Below are positions 1 through 8,739 of a stretch of DNA of 64,000 nucleotides, piece by piece. The first letter of the stretch is position 1. Each line of letters begins with the position of its first letter. Where the stretch lies: contig CM075938.1 of NCBI GenBank assembly GCA_038030265.1, positions 47,051,189-47,115,188 on the forward strand, read 5' to 3'. The position numbers were made by a program, and so were the translations under genes. The notes under the pieces were generated by a model. It saw nothing but the letters and a program-made list of their open reading frames with translations, made no database searches and was not told the DNA's origin. Origin of the DNA: Corythucha ciliata (taxonomy: Eukaryota > Arthropoda > Insecta > Hemiptera > Tingidae).

Positions 1-496
1 GCCAAGGCAATAACTGAGGTCGCTCAAATCACGGATTACGAATTTTTCTGAAAGTGATGTTTTCAGTTCTTCAAAATAACTTGGTTTTGTCGCGCCTATA
101 ATTAAGTCATCGACATAAATTCCAACAATAACTTTTTCTCCTCCTCCTCGCGACAAGACGTAGACGCAAGGGTCAGCGAGAGACGGTTGAAACCCAAAAG
201 TTTGTAGAATGTTGTCTATAACTTCAAGAACCATTGCCTTCCGGCTTGCTTCAAAACGTAGAGAGCTTTCTGTAGGCGGCAGACCTTTTCTTTTTTCAAG
301 TTTTTCATGTCTTCAAGCATGTTTCTCGCTTTTGTGAACAATTCCGAATTAGGATGGTCACTTTCTTCCAGCATTATGTCTTGAAGAAATTTTTCTGGAC
401 AGTTGGGCATTTTCATAAAAATTTTCTCTTCGATGTCACCGTTCAAAAAGGCGCTAGAGAAATCAAGGTGTTTGAGAGTAAGGTTTTCTTCAGCTG
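1..496 (-). pseudogene. copia reverse transcriptase, C-terminal half of the palm
   Basis: Reading on the minus strand, this piece starts with LTLKHLDFSSAFLNGDIEEK, which matches the copia stretch where the first catalytic Asp sits before AFLNG. KALYVLKQAGRQWF follows, and then the YVDD catalytic motif at 106-117. The frame stays open to the window edge across this piece apart from the upstream insertion. The N-terminal half of the same domain lies at 4448-4780, on the other side of the CACTA-like insertion. Confidence 0.93.
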
Positions 497-508
497 CACT
501 GGGAAAAA
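497..508 (+). repeat. left terminal inverted repeat of the CACTA-like element
   Basis: CACTGGGAAAAA, 12 bp, exact inverse of 4436-4447. Similarity continues imperfectly inward (AGAG, CACT, CTCGGTT) for about 30 more bases. Confidence 0.85.
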
Positions 509-529
509 GAGTCGGTTCCGGCACTCGGT

Positions 530-756
530 TGAAACAGTATTCTCGGTTGAAACAGTAGTTTCAACCGTTAAACTTAACCATGAAAAATAAACGTCATTCT
601 GTTAAAGACGGCTCCAACAGTTATTTGTTCGGTTAAGAGTGCAAACAACCGTCAAAAAGACTCTTTTACCGTGTATTTAACAGACTTTTCTGCACTTTCA
701 CGTGCTTAACCGTACAAACAAAGTCGGTTGAGCTGAAAACTTGTCGCCCAGCCGGT
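530..756. repeat. left subterminal motif region
   Basis: Copies of CGGTT, AACCGT and ACCG occur on both strands every 10-30 bases (for example near 531, 543, 568, 605, 723). They match the motif that fills 3600-4430 at the other end. In CACTA elements such subterminal repeats are known transposase-binding sites. That role here is inference. Confidence 0.6.
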
Positions 757-1366
757 GTGTATAACGGTAAAACCGAGGTGAATGGCCGTGTAACCGAGTT
801 TAATAACTGTAAAACCGAGTTGAATGACGGTAAAACAGAATTCAATGACGGTGAAATCGAGCTGAATGACGGTAAAACCGAGTTGAACGACCGTATTACC
901 GACCTGAATGAAGGTAAAACAGAGTTGGAAGACGGTAAAACCGAGTCGAATGACGGTAAAACCGAGTTGAATGACGGTGAAATCAAGTTGGAATGATGGA
1001 GAAACCGAGTTGAATGACGGTGAAACCGAGTTGAGCGACCATGTTACCGAGTTGAATGACGGTAAAGCCGAGTTCAACAGTCGGGTTACCGAGATGAATG
1101 ACGGTAAAACCGAGCGAAGTGACGGTAAAGCAGAATTCAATGACGGTGAAACCGAGTTGAGCGACCATGTCACCGAGTTGCATGACGGTAAAGCCGAGTT
1201 GAACGGTCATGTTACCGAGATGAATGACGGTAAAACCGAGCGTAGTGACGGTAAAGCAGAATTCAATGATGGTGAAATCGAGTTGAATATGGCGATGTAA
1301 CAGAGTTTAATGACGGCGTTACCGAGTTTAGTAACTGTAAAGCAGAGTTGAATGACGGTGAACCCG
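757..1366 (+). repeat. 21-bp minisatellite with palindromic core, about 29 units
   Basis: The unit carries the core ACGGTAAAACCGAGTT, in which CGGT and ACCG form an inverted repeat around AAA. Units vary by substitution but keep 21-bp spacing. Six units form a higher-order block of 126 bp, seen at 1015-1140 and 1141-1266, with a third block starting at 1267. The core is the same ACGGT/ACCGA motif that is scattered in the element's subterminal regions, so the array probably grew from those motifs. Open frames exist on both strands only because 21 is a multiple of 3. Confidence 0.9.
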
Positions 1367-1379
1367 GTTCCATTGCCAC

Positions 1380-2969
1380 TAATATCAAATGTACTGACGT
1401 TGCACTGTGTAGGCGGACGATAAAACCGATGAAACGAAATTTTCATTTTCTAAAACTTCCAGATCTTGCAACTTTCGCAAATTTCCCTGGGTCCCAGGTC
1501 ACAATCAAAGAAAGCGGGATATTTTTCGATGAAGAACACACACAAAAAATGTAAATCGAATCAAACTCAATGCTCCCATCGGTAGCCTAGTATTTATTTT
1601 TATTTAATGAAAGCATTCAGATACCAGTGGCGTGGCGTCAGGGCAAGTAAAGCAAGTGGCACTTGCCCTAAGCGATCCCCCTTTATTATTACTTTAAGTT
1701 TTCCTCCTTTTGTTCCAAACTTTATTATGGTTAAATTCATAAGAATTTGAAACCTAATTTTGTAATTCAAGACTACGATGTTAAAATTATAAATCTTGTG
1801 TTGCGGAGATGAGCGAAGCCGCATGAAACGGACGCAGCGCTCGAGACAGAAGTGCTACGAGTGTGTTCCTTACTTTCTACCCCCTTGCTAACCCCTCATC
1901 ATAACACTCTGACCGAGACAGAATGATAAAGTGTGGTTGGGAGGGGCCGTCGTTAAAGCTGCCGAAAAAGTGCTAGGGATCTATTCCTACGTTGGAGTAC
2001 AGCACAGTAGACTTCGCTGGAAGTAGTTTGTCTGACCCACAGAGAATTAAATAGTTCGTTTCACCAACTTTTTCCCAGTTTTCTCGGTTTCCGAACACAT
2101 TTTTCTTTCGAAAAATTACGTCCTTTTTATTCTTTGGAGCATTTGTAGCTTAATAATTTCGTACAATTAGTTTTCGACGGTATAGTCATTGTCGTAATCG
2201 AATAAAAACAAACTATTTACCGATTCGAATGATTCTTACAATTGATTTGTAATTTTCTCCGAAATTTACGAAAAATTGTTCAAATTATGTGAACCCTGTT
2301 CAGACACTTTTGTCTACGTCTTACTCAGTAGTCACCTACTGAAATGCTTTTTTGGGGTCGAATAATATATCTTGATGGGTTGCATGATTCTTCAGACGCT
2401 AAGCATATGGAGTTTTTGTTTTCAGATTTAGAGCTCCCATGAATTCAATTTTAGTCAAAGAAACACGGATTTTCTTAAACTGAAATAATTGCTGCGAATT
2501 ACATCGACGTCATTTAACGTTTCAACGTTATATTCGTGTCTTTTAACGGCCTCTCTTCATGGATTTTTTGTCGCTCCTCTCTTTATTTTGAATTTTCTTC
2601 CTTACATTCAGTTACGCACTTTCCTGAGTTGCTCAGATACATATAGATATAACGTTACCCAAGAGGTCCCCTCCCCCATTTCATCATCCTATAAAACTCT
2701 CCTGTTCTGGCAGTCTTAGACAAGCAGTTTTTAACCGACTTCACGCACTCGTAACTAGATGCAACAACTAAGTAGACGGTTCAGTAAGGCAACCCTTAAC
2801 CGTCAAAATTCTGTTGATTCAGGGTGCTCTATCGGTTGAAGCACTCCCTCTCTTTGTTTTTAGCGGCATCTGCAGAAAACGCGCAAGGTCTGTCTTTCTC
2901 ACTGCTCCCAGTAACTTCGCACTTCTCATTATTTAGTCCTCGCCTGCTGAAGTTGTTTCAGTCACTGAA

Positions 2970-2973
<4 letters not shown>
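1380..2973. other. CACTA-like element interior, no gene recognised
   Basis: About 1.6 kb of AT-rich sequence with only short chance frames. ACCG/CGGT motifs are rarer here than at the ends. I see no transposase motif. Confidence 0.5.

Positions 2974-3013
<40 letters not shown>
2974..3013 (+). repeat. poly-T tract of 40
   Basis: Forty consecutive T, 47 bases upstream of the short coding start at 3061. It could be the reverse of a poly-A tail or simple slippage. Nothing decides between them. Confidence 0.9.
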
Positions 3014-3060
3014 CGTGAAGTGATTTGAGTCGTGTTGAAACAAGAACTTGTGACTCCGAA

Positions 3061-3123
3061 ATGGATGAAGATGTTAAAACTCTTTTGCAAGAGTGGAAGC
3101 TGAGCGACTACACGATTGAATGA
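3061..3123 (+). pseudogene. SAM-domain-like coding start cut off by the minisatellite
   Basis: ATG in good context (CCGAAATGG) opens MDEDVKTLLQEWKLSDYTIE and then stops at the TGA that is the first triplet of the next 21-bp repeat block. The pattern of acidic start, LLQEW, L and Y is like the N-terminus of many SAM-domain proteins. Only about 20 residues remain, so the family call is weak. It may be a captured host exon or an accessory transposon gene whose remainder was replaced by the repeat. Confidence 0.4.
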
Positions 3124-3262
3124 CGGTGAAACCGAGTTGAGCGACCATGTTACCGAGTTGAATGACAGTAAAGCCGAGTTGAGCGGTCGTGTTACCGAGA
3201 TGAATGACGGTAAAACAGAGCGAAGTGACGGTAAAGCAGAATTCAATGACGGTGAATTGAAA
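3121..3262 (+). repeat. second block of the 21-bp minisatellite
   Basis: One full 126-bp higher-order block (3121-3246) almost identical in unit order to 1015-1140 and in the same orientation, then a partial unit. It lies about 1.85 kb from the main array. Confidence 0.88.
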
Positions 3263-3648
3263 TGACGGTGGTGAATTTTCTACTTATTGTTTTGTATTAT
3301 GTTTGAATATATTTCGTGTTTCTTCTTTCACGACTTCTTCGCATGTGAACTAAAATTTACGTTCATCCCATTTCCAATTTTAATCTTTTTTTACCAATAA
3401 CAGAATTTCAGAACACTCACTTTCAAGGTAACTCAAATTTTTTTTTAGGGTCTCAAACCGCGCTGAACCGAGCGTCGAGAGAAATCAGGATTTGAAATGG
3501 AAATTTAATCTGCGGTTTACCTCTGACGCTCGGCTCAACCATTTTTTGCGGCAAATTTGGCCGTAAAGAATCAGTAAGGCTAACCGTGAAAAGTGGAAGC
3601 ACGTACCGAGAAAGTCGGTGACAAATTACCGTTTGTACCACAGTAGAA

Positions 3649-3876
3649 ACGGTATATTCTACCGTATGCCGACGGTAGTATATACCGTTATTTCACGGTT
3701 GACACCAGACTCAAGACGGTACCTCTTAACCGAGGTGAGACACCTGTTTTAACTGTGATATAACGGTATATTCCACCGTATGCCAACGGTAGCATGTACC
3801 GTTATGTCACGGTTGACACCAGACTCAAGACGGCGTTTCTTAACCGAGTAGAGATACCTGTTTTACCGTTGAGTAA
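3649..3876 (+). repeat. 114-bp tandem duplication in the right subterminal region
   Basis: The segment starting ACGGTATATTC at 3649 recurs at 3763 with few changes, including the stretch GACACCAGACTCAAGACGG. Both copies are full of ACGGT/ACCGT motifs. Confidence 0.8.
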
Positions 3877-3879
3877 CCG

Positions 3880-4430
3880 TTGATGCAACCGTCATGACAG
3901 TAGAATTTTACCGTTTTTTTTCTGCTGATGCTACCGTATAATATCAAAAATTCGGTTCGCCACTACCGTAAACACACTGTTGGACTAACCGCCTGACACG
4001 GCTGTGATTACCGAGTATACGGTCAGCTTTCACCGATGTTAGACAGTTGCTGTAACAGACAAGGGAGTTGTCGGTCGGAAGAATCTACCGTAAAGTAACG
4101 GTCAGAGTTAACCGTCTAGTGACGGTTCAATCAACAGATATGTCTCAACTGACTGGGATCATGTGTTTAACCGTGTTTGTGGCTTGACCGTCAGACTCGG
4201 TTGCAAACATTTTACCGACAATATGCGCTAACCGAGTGCATTTAACCGTATCAAGCTTGTCGGTAGACTTTACCAACTCATGACGGTTGCAAACATTTTA
4301 CCGACAACATGCGTTAACCGAGTCAAGACGTGCATTCAACCGTATCAAGCTTGTCGGTTGACATTACAGACTCGTGACGGTTGCAAACATTTTACCGAGA
4401 TTTCTCTGTTAAAATTAACCGAGAAAGTGC
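3880..4430. repeat. right subterminal motif region with ~90-bp tandem repeats
   Basis: Dense AACCGT/ACGGTT motifs on both strands. A unit containing GGTTGCAAACATTTTACCGA appears three times (near 4199, 4284, 4379), and ACCGTATCAAGCTTGTCGGT twice (near 4246 and 4339). Confidence 0.75.
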
Positions 4431-4435
4431 CTCTT

Positions 4436-4447
4436 TTTTTCCCAGTG
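4436..4447 (-). repeat. right terminal inverted repeat of the CACTA-like element
   Basis: TTTTTCCCAGTG, reverse complement of 497-508, followed directly by the TG duplication. Confidence 0.85.
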
Positions 4448-4780
4448 TGCCAGGGCCAGTAAAAATCGAATTGAGGAGAGTTTTGCTACTGGTGCAAACG
4501 TTTCATCGTAGTCAACACCGGGTCGTTGAGAAAATCCTCTGGCAACCAGACTTGCCTTTTTTCTTTCGAGTTCACCGTTCGGCTTGAATTTATTCGTTAG
4601 TATCATTTTTGAATCAACCACGTTAGTTCCGTCTTTTCTTTCAACTAATTCCCACGTGTCGTTTCTCAGATGTGACCGAATTTCGGTTTTTATAGCGTCG
4701 TGCCATTCACTTGAATATTGTTTATTTGGCGACCTGTTTCTTCTGTCTGAGCGTTCATAAAATAATCGCTCATCCAAATA
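4448..4780 (-). pseudogene. copia reverse transcriptase, N-terminal half
   Basis: Minus-strand frame with EWHDAIKTEIRSHLRNDTWE, then the basic stretch, LVARGFSQRPGVDYDETFAP and SIRFLLALA. This is the standard copia RT opening (WxxAMxxEI, NDTWELV, ARLVAKGFSQ, ETFAPV). It ends at the CACTA-like insertion at 4447. The last residues of the uninterrupted frame there (HWEKK...) come from the transposon end. Confidence 0.93.
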
Positions 4781-4896
4781 GGAGGTCTTCTTATCCGTTT
4801 AGGTTTATTGTTCAGTGTTTCGACAGTTTCTTCTACTCTTATTTCATTGTCAGGTGATTCTTGTGGTGGACTCCAACGTCGTAGGTAACATAGCAT
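4690..4896 (-). pseudogene. copia linker between integrase and RT, frame-shifted
   Basis: Contains PKRIRRPPIWMSDYF, the usual basic RxRRxRRPPxWxxDY stretch before copia RT. It lies in a different frame from both the integrase end (which reads to 4850) and the RT start, so at least two indels are present. Confidence 0.8.
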
Positions 4897-5843
4897 TTTC
4901 TACGTTGTTTACAATTTCTTCTTCTGGATTTTGAAGTGGTTGTGGAGTTGGAGTTTTACTGTTTAATTTTGAATTTTTTGATGGAAGGGTGATGTCGATT
5001 TCAAAAGCGTCATTTCCGGCGGTGTTGTAGTGCGAGCTATATTTTCCTATTTCTGACTGTTTGTTCAGTATTTTGACGTCTCTCGACTCTTGCACTTTCT
5101 TTCTTGAGGGAACCCAAATTCTGTACGCCTTTGAAAGTTCAGAATATCCAACGAAAATACCTTCGGTGGTCTTTGATTCAAATTTTCCTCTTCCAGGTGT
5201 TTTGTTTAACATTAATGCTTTTAAGCCGAAAACGTGAAGATGCCGAACTGAAGGGGTTTTACCTGTCCATCTTGTATACGGTAATTCACGATTTATCGAT
5301 TTCGATGGAGTTCTGTTCGACAAGGCTTCAGCCCAAAAAGTTACTGAAAGGTTCGAGTCCAAACAGAAGACATCGCGCTTTTTCAACTAGAGTTCTATTT
5401 TTCCTCTCAGCTACTCCATTTTGCTGCGGTGAGTAGGTGGTTGCAAGTCTTCTTTTAATGCCGCAGTTTTTTAAATAGGCGTCAAATTCTTTGTTGCAGT
5501 ACTCTGATTTTTCATTATCGGTTTGAAGAAACTTGATTTTCTTTCCAGTGGATCTTTCTGTTTCGCGCTGGAACTCTTTAAAACGACTCACGACTTCATT
5601 TTTCTGCTTCAAAAAATAAATTTTGCAACATCGGGAGTAATCGTCAATGAAAGTAACGAAATATTTTGAATTTCCGTTTGACGGGGTACGAACCGGGCCA
5701 AACACATCGGAATGTACAATTTCAAGGAGTTCCGATGTTCTCAGGCTGTCTTGCTTTGGAAATGGGTTTCGAGTCATTTTTGCTTGAATGCAAGTTTCAT
5801 ATTCTTGCAATTTTTCTTTCGGATTGAAACGTAATCCGTTCAA
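4850..5843 (-). pseudogene. copia integrase core and C-terminal region, frame-shifted near 5345
   Basis: The catalytic triad can be read: D in IVHSDVFGP, D in FLQTDNE, E in NGVAERKNRT. The C-terminal part follows in another frame (FWAEAL, PYTRWTGKTPSVRHLHVFG, KTTEGIFVGYS). In the upstream zinc finger the first Cys of the usual CxxC is Tyr (YETC), a one-base change that should spoil zinc binding. The element is inactive. Confidence 0.93.
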
Positions 5844-6350
5844 CAGTTGATTTCGTAAGGCGAGTTTTAACGAATTTTCTTAGACGTGGCCAAGCTTTGT
5901 ATGCCACTCGACGATAGTGCCCTTTTCTTTGGATGAACATAATTTGGAGTCGTGGAGAGTTTTTTCCGATATATTTTCAACGAAGTAAAGCCCATTTGAT
6001 TTCTTTGCCAGGAGATTTATGTTTTTGTTTCTATCCATTACAGTCGCTCTATCCTTTTTGAATAGTACAGTGAACCCTTTTTCAGTAATTTTGCTCACCG
6101 ATAGAAGATTTGTGGACAGATTTGGAGTGAACGAAGTGTTCGGCAGATCGATTGTGTGATTCTTTTCGACTTTGATTTGTGCTAGACCTTTTCCACTTAT
6201 GGGCTGAGTGTGATTTTCTGATGCCAATTTCAAAACACTTCCTTGTTTGTTTGGTTCGATTTCGGTGAAAAGTGATTTCTTCGCACACATATGTGACGTT
6301 GAACCGCTATCAAGACACCAAAGATTTTTTGTAGTGTCGAGTTCGTTGAT
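5844..6350 (-). pseudogene. copia protease remnant and GAG pre-integrase domain
   Basis: The minus strand reads CLDSGSTSHMCAKKSLF, with the aspartic-protease motif DSGST, then LLSVSKITEKGF and the pre-integrase signature WHTKLGHV. A TAA at about 5879-5881 stops the frame before the integrase. The frame is also closed upstream near 6369, where the copia similarity ends. Confidence 0.9.
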
Positions 6351-6366
6351 TGAAAGACAAGTGTTC

Positions 6367-7562
6367 TTTTAAGGTGCCTTTACACTGCGCGAAACAGTTT
6401 CGCGAGTCAAGTCTCGCGTAATGTAAATGGATGTTTCACCCCGAAACACGTTGCGCGAGGCAGTCTCGAGGCGAGCCAACCGTTGTCGGTTTTTTAGTGC
6501 GCATCAAAGTGTTTCACCCTTCTTGTTTCGCTTAGTGTAGACGCCCCTTTTGTCTCGCTGTGAAAGGGGATGGGTGCTGAGGAAATAGTGAATGAAGTAG
6601 AAGTAGCGTTCATTTTCGGTGACGCAGATAGTGACCGGGTGAAACTTTTTTATTTTTTTATTATTATTGTGTCGTTCGTTTGTCCTCGTTCATTAAATCG
6701 TTCATTGAAGGACCATTTTCGTGGGCCTTGCGGTGGTTGTTCCCTTCACCCTTTTCTTGACTTCGTTTATTCCAGCAGACGACGATGTCACGGAAGTGGT
6801 TTGGGACGAGTTGTATACCTAGAGTTGCTATAGATTGAACTAAAAATAGCGTTTTGTGCTATTTCTGGTGGAAACTCCACGTTATGAAATTGAGGAAAAG
6901 TGCTGAACAATGATTTAGGTTATTTCAAATCAACTAAAAACGAAAGTATTGGGCTTGGGAAAATCGTGGGGTTCTCGGGGTTTCGTGCTCAAACACGGTA
7001 TATTGGAACTAGCAAGGGTATAGAGAATTGTTAAAACACAGGTACGGCAATATGTTATCCTAACCTAACCCCCCCTCCCTAAAATCTACTGTAATGGACA
7101 TTCATGGCCTGAAAGAGTCACACTGACTTATTACGCCTGGGAAATTGGGAAATCTGACTCAATATTTTGCCCGGAAGAATGGTCAAACTGAAGATTCGTG
7201 GCCTAATAGTAGCCTAAATGCTATAAAAATGAGTCAGACTTTCAATCCTCCTTCCTAAAAATGGCCAAACTGACCATTTGCGACTTTTAAATCGCTATTA
7301 CCTCTAAATTGCTTTACTGGATATCCATGAGCTAAAATTGCCTATGCTGACTGATTCGCACCCTGAAGATATGGATGCAAGGACAATGCGTATATCCTGG
7401 CAAAGGCCAGAACTCACGTGGTCACGGTATTTATTGGTGAGAAACTATGTGTTCTTACCTGAAACAAGAGAATGAAGTAAACAGTAAATTTAATAAATGG
7501 GAGGAGCAAGCACGTGCTCCAATTCACCGCCCCCCACCACTCTTTGTAACCACAAATGATAC
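6367..7562. other. sequence next to the copia break, TE end suspected
   Basis: From 6367 the sequence changes to TTAAGGTGCCTTTACACTG followed by CG-rich hairpins. The perfect palindrome CGCGAAACAGTTTCGCG is at 6388-6404. TTA plus such an end is typical of PIF/Harbinger-type MITEs, but I found no matching right end. A frame at 6570-6833 starts MGAEEIVNEVEVAFIFGDAD, and I do not recognise it. No gene is supported to 7562. Confidence 0.35.
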
Positions 7563-7570
7563 TATGTAAT

Positions 7571-8081
7571 CAGTGTTGGGCGTTATATTTATCTTATATC
7601 TTTAGATGATTTATTATCTAGATAATTATCTAGATAATTTTTTTTTTTATCTTTTATCTATCTGACGGAATTTTAAGAAGGGTTATTATTTATCTTTTAT
7701 CTATCACTATTCGGTTTATCTCGAGGACAAAGATAATTCCCAGATAAAGACAAAGATAATTTTTTCCAACTCCCTCAAAAACATTCAAAGTAAGCTTTTA
7801 GCTCTCTATTTCTCTTAGGTTTCAGCCAGTCAAGGTCAAGACTACTACTGACTGGGCTATTAGTCTATTCCCCTGTTTTTGTCTGTAGGTTGTGATTTTA
7901 AGTGAATTCAGGTAACGCGACACTTTGCTTCTTCTAAAAGCCAACGAATAATTTATTTTTGTTATCTTAATATTTATCTAAAAATAAAAGATAATTTTTT
8001 ATTTATCTTATCTTTTAAGGGGTCCTCATTGTTATCTTATCTTTATCTAAGATAATTTTTTCCGTTATCTGCCCAACACTG
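7571..8081. mobile_element. hAT-type MITE, 511 bp, with 8-bp target duplication
   Basis: Ends CAGTGTTGGGC and GCCCAACACTG are exact inverted repeats. They are flanked by TATGTAAT at 7563-7570 and again at 8082-8089. CAGTG ends fit the hAT terminal consensus YARNG, and 8-bp duplications are a hAT hallmark. The interior has no coding frame. It is packed with AGATAA/TTATCT motifs on both strands, including tandem TTATCTAGATAA palindromes near 7613-7640, which probably act as subterminal binding repeats. Confidence 0.92.
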
Positions 8082-8119
8082 TATGTAATAAGGTAATATC
8101 AGGGAACAATAAAGATGGC

Positions 8120-8600
8120 ATATATTTCTTAAAATAACCGATTTCGTGGGTGTTAGTAATTAAAAACCATCATTTCGCCGGTTTCCGTATACAAAAACTA
8201 ATTTCGAGGGTTTCAGTCGTTTAAAGCCCTCATTATTTTGCTGGTTTCGGTCTTTTAAACCCCGATTTCGAGGGGTTTAGTCGTTCATAAACAATTTTGT
8301 GGATTTAGCTCATCAACAACCTAATTTCGCAGGGCATATAGTCACCAATAAAACCAATTTCGTGGGGCATAGTAGTTGAAAAAAGGGATTTAGGGTTTTG
8401 GGTCTTTCGATCATCAATTTCGCGTGTTTGTTTCTTCGACGTATCAATTTTACTGGGTTTAGCATTTAAAAAGACAAATTTCGCTGGTTTGCATCTTCGA
8501 AAAACAATTTCACGGGTTTGGCTCACTCTAGAGAACAATTTCCCGCGGTTTCGATTTTCCAAACATCCATTTTCTCTTTTCCATTTCTTCATTGGCCCAA
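8120..8600 (+). repeat. array family B, degenerate ~30-bp units
   Basis: Repeated motif AATTTCG(C/T)GGG, then TTT(A/G)G, then CTC/GTC and a run such as AAAAACC. The spacing is 28-36 bp. It is the same family as the arrays at 16.2, 27.6, 36.3, 43.5 and 51.7 kb. Confidence 0.7.
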
Positions 8601-8739
8601 TTTCGTGTGGTTAGCACCTGCGGATGCCAGCAGGTGGTGAGGGGCGGTGTATCTCTGCTCGGAGCCGTGGCTGATGGTAGCGCTATCCAACCGCGGCAAG
8701 CCCTACTGCCTGGGTGTTGAGCTGTCAATCGACTGCTAG

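Larger units (their letters stand above)
497..4447. mobile_element. CACTA/EnSpm-like DNA transposon, non-autonomous, nested in copia RT
   Basis: The left end reads CACTGGGAAAAA and the right end is its exact reverse complement, TTTTTCCCAGTG. Both ends are flanked by TG (495-496 and 4448-4449), a 2-bp target duplication. Removing the element and one TG puts the flanking RT codons back in one frame, which fixes the ends. CACTG ends, a 2-3 bp duplication and long subterminal regions of short repeated motifs are known features of the CACTA/Mirage/Chapaev group. No transposase reading frame is visible in the 3951 bp. The interior holds a 21-bp minisatellite, a T40 tract and a short SAM-like coding start. 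Confidence 0.85.
1..6369 (-). mobile_element. Ty1/copia retrotransposon, broken, running off the left edge
   Basis: Minus-strand pieces read in the copia order: protease end and pre-integrase domain, integrase, linker, reverse transcriptase. RNase H and the 3' LTR would lie left of base 1. The element stops near 6369, where a different sequence begins, so gag and the 5' LTR are missing. The frame is broken by a stop near 5880 and by frame changes near 5345, 4875 and 4780. A CACTA-like element is inserted at 497-4447. It is a dead copy. It belongs to the Ty1/copia order and not Ty3/gypsy because integrase precedes RT. Confidence 0.95.

Noticed and set aside
757..1300. Heptad-repeat protein (NDGKTEL repeats) on the plus strand
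   Set aside because: The 21-bp unit is a multiple of 3, so frames stay open on both strands. Stop codons and frame changes fall between blocks, and there is no splice or start context.
6570..6833. Frame starting MGAEEIVNEVEVAFIFGDAD as a gene exon
   Set aside because: Only the first 25 residues look protein-like. The rest is AT-rich chance frame, and I could not recognise a family.
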